Of a DNA stretch of 49,097 nucleotides, positions 44,638 through 49,097 are shown piece by piece. Position 1 is the stretch's first letter. Every line of letters starts with the position of its first letter. The stretch is from RBG-16-66-20 sp035499575 (lineage in GTDB: Bacteria; Pseudomonadota; Gammaproteobacteria; Burkholderiales; SG8-39), in contig DATJYN010000058.1 in the NCBI GenBank assembly GCA_035499575.1, positions 1-49,097 of the forward strand, read 5' to 3'. The translations under genes and the position numbers were made by a program. The notes under the pieces are model-generated. The model was not told the DNA's origin and did not search any database. It saw nothing but the letters and a program-made list of their open reading frames with translations.

Positions 44638-45108
44638 ATGAGCTTCAACCTCACCCTGATCGCGCAGGCAGTCGCCTTTGCGCTGTTCATCTGGTTCACG
44701 GTCAAATTCGTCTGGCCGCCCATGCTGCGCGCCATCGAGGCGCGCCAGAAGCAGATCGCCGACGGCCTGGCGGCCGCCGAGCAGGGCAAGAAGTCGCTCG
44801 AGGTGTCAGGCAGGCAGGCCGAACAGGCGATCCAGGAAGCCCGCAGCCGTGCTGCGGAAATCGTCGCGCAGGCCGAGAAGCGCGGTTCGCAGGTGATCGA
44901 GGAAGCGAAGTCCGCCGCCAAGGCTGAGGGCGACCGCGAGAAAGCTGCCGCCAAGGCCGACATCCAGCAGGAAGCGCAGCGCGCGCGCGAACTATTGCGC
45001 GAACAGGTTGCGGCGCTGGCCGTCGCCGGGGCCGAGAAGATCCTGCGCCGCGAGGTGGATGCGAAGGCGCACGCCGACCTGCTCGACGGTATCAAGAAAC
45101 AGCTTTAA
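44638..45108 (+). CDS. atpF: ATP synthase F0 subunit b
   Basis: A 156-residue peripheral stalk subunit: a single N-terminal transmembrane helix (LTLIAQAVAFALFIWFTVKFVW), then a long charged coiled coil (RQKQIADGLAAAEQGKKSLE, ARSRAAEIVAQAEKRGSQ). ATG 44638 follows AGGGGGCCGCT. Length and layout are standard. Confidence 0.95.
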   Translation: MSFNLTLIAQAVAFALFIWFTVKFVWPPMLRAIEARQKQIADGLAAAEQGKKSLEVSGRQAEQAIQEARSRAAEIVAQAEKRGSQVIEEAKSAAKAEGDREKAAAKADIQQEAQRARELLREQVAALAVAGAEKILRREVDAKAHADLLDGIKKQL

Positions 45109-45119
45109 CAGGGAAACCC

Positions 45120-45656
45120 GTGGCCGAACCCAGCACCATCGCGAGGCCTTATGCGGAAGCGGCTTTCAAACTGGCCGACGCGCAGGGCAAGCTCGCCGAT
45201 TGGTCGGCGGCGCTTGCCAACCTGGCGGCGGTAGCGGCGGATGCGCGCGTGCGCGAGGCGATCGGCGACCCGAACCTGCCGGATACCAAGGTGGCGGGGT
45301 TGTTCATCTCGATCCTCGCCGGCAAGTTGACGGGGGAAATCGAGAACTTCGTACGTGTGCTGGCGGAAAACGGCCGGCTCGGCGTGCTTTCCGAGATCCG
45401 CACGCAATACGAGGCGCTCAAGAACGAGCGCGAGGGAACGGTGGATGCCGAGGTCTTCACGGCATTCGAGATGGATCAGGCCCAGATCACCGACCTGGTA
45501 TCGCGGCTGGAAAAAAATACCGGCCGCAAGGTGAAGGCCGCGGTCAGCATCGACAAATCGCTGATTGGCGGCGTCAAGGTGGTGATCGGCGACAAGGTCA
45601 TCGACGGTTCCGCGCGTGCGCAACTCGCTGCGCTCGAAACCGCTTTGAAAGCTTAA
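45120..45656 (+). CDS. atpH: ATP synthase F1 subunit delta
   Basis: A 178-residue connector between the stalk and the F1 head. It starts with GTG (AEPSTIARPYAEAAFKLA), the typical delta N-terminus, and shows EKNTGRKVKAAVSIDKSLIG and KVVIGDKVIDGS in its C-terminal part. GTG 45120 is preceded by CAGGGAAAC; no ATG fits. It lies 11 bases after atpF. Confidence 0.95.
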   Translation: MAEPSTIARPYAEAAFKLADAQGKLADWSAALANLAAVAADARVREAIGDPNLPDTKVAGLFISILAGKLTGEIENFVRVLAENGRLGVLSEIRTQYEALKNEREGTVDAEVFTAFEMDQAQITDLVSRLEKNTGRKVKAAVSIDKSLIGGVKVVIGDKVIDGSARAQLAALETALKA

Positions 45657-45665
45657 GGAGCAGTC

Positions 45666-47213
45666 ATGCAACTGAACCCGTCCGAAATTTCGGAACTCAT
45701 CAAGAACCGCATCCAGAATCTGGATGCCGCGGTGCAGATGCGCACCCAGGGTACCGTCGTGTCGGTCACCGACGGTATCTGCCGCATCCATGGCCTGTCC
45801 GACGTCATGCAGGGCGAAATGCTCGAGTTTCCCAAGAACACCTTCGGCCTGGCGCTGAACCTGGAGCGAGACTCGGTTGGCGCAGTGATTCTCGGCGCCT
45901 ACGAGCACATCACCGAGGGTGATACCGTCAAATGCACCGGCAAGATTCTCTCGGTGCCGATCGGCCCGGAACTGCTGGGCCGCGTGGTGAACTCGCTCGG
46001 CGCGCCGATCGACGGCAAGGGCCCGATCAATGCCAAGCTGACCGACGTGATCGAGAAAGTGGCACCGGGCGTGATCGCCAGGCAATCCGTTTCGCAGCCC
46101 GTGCAGACGGGCTTGAAGGCGATCGATTCGATGGTGCCGGTCGGCCGCGGCCAGCGCGAACTGATCATCGGCGACCGCCAGACCGGCAAAACCGCGGTGG
46201 CGGTGGACACCATCATTAATCAGAAGGGCAAGGATCTCTTCTGCGTCTACGTCGCGATCGGCCAGAAGGCCTCGACCATCGCCAACGTTGTGAAAAAACT
46301 GGAAGAGCATGGCGCGATGGCCTATACCATCGTCGTGGCGGCCACCGCCTCCGAATCCGCCGCGATGCAATACATCGCGCCCTACTCGGGCTGCACCATG
46401 GGCGAATACTTCCGCGACCGTGGCCAGGACGCGCTCATCATCTATGACGACTTGACCAAGCAGGCCTGGGCCTACCGCCAGGTATCGCTGCTGCTGCGTC
46501 GTCCGCCGGGCCGCGAAGCCTACCCGGGCGACGTGTTCTACCTGCACAGCCGGCTGTTGGAGCGCGCAGCGCGCGTCAATCCGGACTACGTCGAGAAATT
46601 TACCAAGGGAGCGGTGAAGGGCAAGACCGGCTCGCTGACTGCTCTTCCGGTGATCGAAACGCAGGCGGGAGACGTCACCGCATTCGTGCCGACCAACGTG
46701 ATCTCGATCACCGACGGCCAGATCTTCCTGGAGACGGACCTGTTCAACGCCGGCATCCGCCCCGCGATCAACGCCGGCATCTCCGTGTCGCGGGTTGGCG
46801 GCGCCGCGCAGACCAAAATCATGAAGCGCAAGGACACTGGCGGGGGCGTGCGGCTGGCGCTTGCCCAGTACCGCGAGCTCGCGGCCTTTGCGCAGTTCGC
46901 TTCCGACTTGGACGAAGCGACCCGCAAGCAGCTCGAGCTCGGCAAGATGGTGACCGAACTCATGAAGCAACCGCAATACAGTCCGCTGCAGGTCTGGGAA
47001 ATGGCGGTCACGCTGTTCGCGGTCAACAATGGCTTCTTCAACGACATCGACGTCAGAAAGGCGCTCGGCGCCGAGCGGTCGATGCGCGATTACCTGAAGA
47101 GCAAGTACGCCGCGCTGATCGCGCGCATAGAGGACAAGAAGGATCTTTCGGCCGAAGATGAGAAAGCGCTGAAGGACGCGGTCTCCGACTGGAAGAAAAA
47201 CGGGTCTTACTGA
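45666..47213 (+). CDS. atpA: ATP synthase F1 subunit alpha
   Basis: A 515-residue F1 subunit with non-catalytic nucleotide sites. P-loop GDRQTGKTAVAVDTI (about residues 169-183), VYVAIGQKASTIANVV and the family motif ISRVGGA-like region SVSRVGGAAQTK. The C-terminal half is intact. ATG 45666 follows AAGGAGCAGTC. Confidence 0.97.
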   Translation: MQLNPSEISELIKNRIQNLDAAVQMRTQGTVVSVTDGICRIHGLSDVMQGEMLEFPKNTFGLALNLERDSVGAVILGAYEHITEGDTVKCTGKILSVPIGPELLGRVVNSLGAPIDGKGPINAKLTDVIEKVAPGVIARQSVSQPVQTGLKAIDSMVPVGRGQRELIIGDRQTGKTAVAVDTIINQKGKDLFCVYVAIGQKASTIANVVKKLEEHGAMAYTIVVAATASESAAMQYIAPYSGCTMGEYFRDRGQDALIIYDDLTKQAWAYRQVSLLLRRPPGREAYPGDVFYLHSRLLERAARVNPDYVEKFTKGAVKGKTGSLTALPVIETQAGDVTAFVPTNVISITDGQIFLETDLFNAGIRPAINAGISVSRVGGAAQTKIMKRKDTGGGVRLALAQYRELAAFAQFASDLDEATRKQLELGKMVTELMKQPQYSPLQVWEMAVTLFAVNNGFFNDIDVRKALGAERSMRDYLKSKYAALIARIEDKKDLSAEDEKALKDAVSDWKKNGSY

Positions 47214-47222
47214 GCAGACGCC

Positions 47223-48086
47223 ATGCCAGGCACCAAGGAAATCCGGGTCAAGATCAAGAGTGTGCAGAACACCCGGAAGATCACCAAGGCGATGGAGATG
47301 GTCGCCGCCTCCAAGATGCGCAAGGCGCAGGAGCGTATGCGGCATGCGCGTCCTTACGGGGAGAAGATCCGCAACGTCGCCGCCAACATCAGCCACGCCA
47401 ATCCGGAATATCGACATCCGTTCCTGGTGCCGCGCGACAGCGTCAAGCGCGTCGGCCTGATTGTCATCACCACCGACAAGGGCCTGTGCGGCGCAATGAA
47501 TACCAATCTGCTGCGCGTCGTCTTGCAGCAGTACAAGACTTGGCAGACCGAGGGCGAGGAGATCGACCTTTGCTGCATCGGCAACAAGGGGCTGGGCTTC
47601 ATGCAGCGCCTGGGAGCCAACATCGTCTCGAACGCGATCCAGATCGGCGATCGCCCGCAGATGGAAAAGCTGATCGGCACCATCAAGGTCATGCTCGACG
47701 GCTATGCCAAGGACCGTTTCGACCGGCTGATGATCGCCTATACGCGTTTCGTCAACACCATGAAGCAGGAACCGGTGATCGAACAGCTGCTGCCGCTTTC
47801 CGGCGAGCGCATGGGCTCGCCCGAAACGGTCTGGGACTACATATACGAGCCCGAGGCCAAGCTAGTGCTCGAGCAGGTTCTGAGGCGCTACATCGAAGCC
47901 ATTATTTTTCAGGCGGTCGCCGAAAATATGGCATCCGAGCAATCGGCGCGGATGGTGGCAATGAAGGCGGCCTCGGACAACGCACGCGACCTGATCGACG
48001 ATCTGACGCTGATCTACAACAAGAACCGTCAGGCCGGCATCACGAAAGAACTTTCGGAAATCGTGGGCGGCGCAGCCGCCGTATAG
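47223..48086 (+). CDS. atpG: ATP synthase F1 subunit gamma
   Basis: A 287-residue central shaft subunit, with the N-terminal coiled helix (EIRVKIKSVQNTRKITKAMEM) and C-terminal helix (AMKAASDNARDLIDDLTLIYN) that form the rotor. TDKGLCGAMNTNL is a gamma marker. It starts 9 bases after atpA. Confidence 0.97.
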   Translation: MPGTKEIRVKIKSVQNTRKITKAMEMVAASKMRKAQERMRHARPYGEKIRNVAANISHANPEYRHPFLVPRDSVKRVGLIVITTDKGLCGAMNTNLLRVVLQQYKTWQTEGEEIDLCCIGNKGLGFMQRLGANIVSNAIQIGDRPQMEKLIGTIKVMLDGYAKDRFDRLMIAYTRFVNTMKQEPVIEQLLPLSGERMGSPETVWDYIYEPEAKLVLEQVLRRYIEAIIFQAVAENMASEQSARMVAMKAASDNARDLIDDLTLIYNKNRQAGITKELSEIVGGAAAV

Positions 48087-48111
48087 AAGTTACAAATTCG
48101 GGGAAGAAATC

Positions 48112-49097
48112 ATGGCACAAGCGGAAGGCATCATCGTTCAGTGTGTAGGCGCGGTCACCGACATCGAGTTTCCCCGCGAATCGATGCCGGGGATCTACGA
48201 TGCCCTGATCCTGGAAGATACGGCCGAAGGGGGCCTTGCCGAAAAGGGCTTGACCTTCGAAGTCGAGCAGCAGCTTGGCGACGGCGTGGTGCGCTGCATC
48301 GCGCTCGGGTCTTCGGACGGCCTGCGCCGCGGCATGAAGGTAAAAAACTCCGGCGCGCCGATTTCAGTGCCGGTGGGCCAGGGCACGCTCGGTCGCATCG
48401 TCGACGTGCTCGGCCGGCCGATCGACGAAGTCGGCCCGATCAAATCCGACAAGAAGCGTTCGATTCACCAGATCGCGCCCAAGTTCGACGAACTCTCGCC
48501 CTCGGTGGACCTGCTCGAGACCGGCATCAAGGTGATCGACCTCCTGTGCCCCTTCGCCAAGGGCGGCAAGGTCGGCCTGTTCGGCGGCGCCGGCGTGGGC
48601 AAGACCGTGAACATGATGGAGCTCATCAACAACATCGCCACCGAGCACTCGGGCCTGTCCGTGTTCGCCGGCGTGGGCGAGCGTACCCGCGAAGGCAACG
48701 ACTTCTACCACGAGATGGCAGAGAGCGGCGTGGTGGACTTGAAGGACCTCAGTAAGTCCAAGGTGGCGATGGTGTACGGCCAGATGAACGAGCCGCCGGG
48801 CAACCGCCTGCGCGTGGCGCTCACCGGCCTCACCATGGCCGAATACTTCCGCGACGAGAAGCAGGCCAACGGCCGCGGCCGCGACGTGCTGTTCTTCGTC
48901 GACAACATCTACCGCTACACGCTGGCCGGCACCGAAGTGTCGGCGCTGCTGGGCCGCATGCCTTCCGCGGTGGGTTACCAACCCACGCTGGCCGAGGAAA
49001 TGGGCGTGCTGCAGGAACGCATCACTTCCACGAAGACCGGTTCGATCACGTCGATCCAGGCCGTATACGTGCCCGCGGACGACCTGACCGACCCGTC
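48112..49097 (+). CDS. atpD: ATP synthase F1 subunit beta (3' truncated by window edge)
   Basis: Catalytic F1 subunit; about 328 residues are seen and the frame is open to the window end. The P-loop GLFGGAGVGKTVNMMELI (about residues 160-177) and GERTREGNDFYHEM with the catalytic Glu are present. DNIYRYTLAGTEVSALLGRMPS is a variant of the beta signature, with Tyr-Arg-Tyr where many have Phe-Arg-Phe. ATG 48112 follows GGGGAAGAAATC. atpC is presumably beyond the edge. Confidence 0.97.
   Translation, partial: MAQAEGIIVQCVGAVTDIEFPRESMPGIYDALILEDTAEGGLAEKGLTFEVEQQLGDGVVRCIALGSSDGLRRGMKVKNSGAPISVPVGQGTLGRIVDVLGRPIDEVGPIKSDKKRSIHQIAPKFDELSPSVDLLETGIKVIDLLCPFAKGGKVGLFGGAGVGKTVNMMELINNIATEHSGLSVFAGVGERTREGNDFYHEMAESGVVDLKDLSKSKVAMVYGQMNEPPGNRLRVALTGLTMAEYFRDEKQANGRGRDVLFFVDNIYRYTLAGTEVSALLGRMPSAVGYQPTLAEEMGVLQERITSTKTGSITSIQAVYVPADDLTDP

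Noticed and set aside
45105..47417. A 770-codon open frame opposite atpH-atpA
   Set aside because: Antisense artefact of high GC content; spans two certain genes and resembles no family.

Overview
This is a GC-rich chromosomal segment from a betaproteobacterium, judged from family resemblance and gene order without a database search. The order def-fmt-rsmB-DUF4390-ntrY-ntrX, LysM-dprA-smg-topoisomerase, dnaA-dnaN-gyrB, rpmH-rnpA-yidD-yidC-mnmE and mnmG-rsmG-parA-parB-atpIBEFHAGD is typical of that class. The window appears to contain the replication-origin region. No rRNA, tRNA, CRISPR array, insertion sequence or prophage was seen. No stretch longer than about 215 bases lacks a gene.

Region 1 (1-9360) is an aromatic-acid degradation island. 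It holds the 3' end of a feruloyl-CoA synthetase, an amidohydrolase, a zeta-class GST (maiA type), both subunits of protocatechuate 3,4-dioxygenase (pcaH, pcaG), an FAD oxidoreductase, a short MetE-like methyltransferase, pcaB, pcaC, and a divergent pair of 4-hydroxybenzoyl-CoA thioesterase and pobA. Together they suggest hydroxycinnamates and 4-hydroxybenzoate are funnelled to protocatechuate, which is ortho-cleaved. The later steps (pcaD, pcaIJ, pcaF) and any dedicated regulator are not in the window.

Region 2 (9363-14313) holds a trypsin/PDZ protein whose catalytic triad appears lost. It is followed by the full-length cobalamin-dependent methionine synthase metH, preceded by a leader RNA with mutually exclusive antiterminator and terminator pairings, and a tiny ribosomal protein THX.

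Region 3 (14315-26465) has the leftward run def-fmt-rsmB-DUF4390-ntrY-ntrX, in which fmt seems to start with CTG and ntrX has a decayed AAA+ domain. Diverging from def is the rightward run LysM protein-dprA-smg-type IA topoisomerase.

Region 4 (26466-49097) is the origin neighbourhood. gyrB, dnaN and dnaA read leftward, and rpmH onward reads rightward. DnaA boxes lie on both sides of dnaA. After yidC-mnmE come pckG and a convergent MFS transporter, then two parS sites directly before mnmG-rsmG-parA-parB. The ATP synthase operon follows behind a strong sigma70-type promoter and runs off the window inside atpD.

Most of the window is conserved core genome. The most unusual points are the metH leader RNA, which I could not assign to a known riboswitch class, the CTG start of fmt, the degenerate NtrX and protease-like proteins, and the NADPH-site substitutions in PobA.
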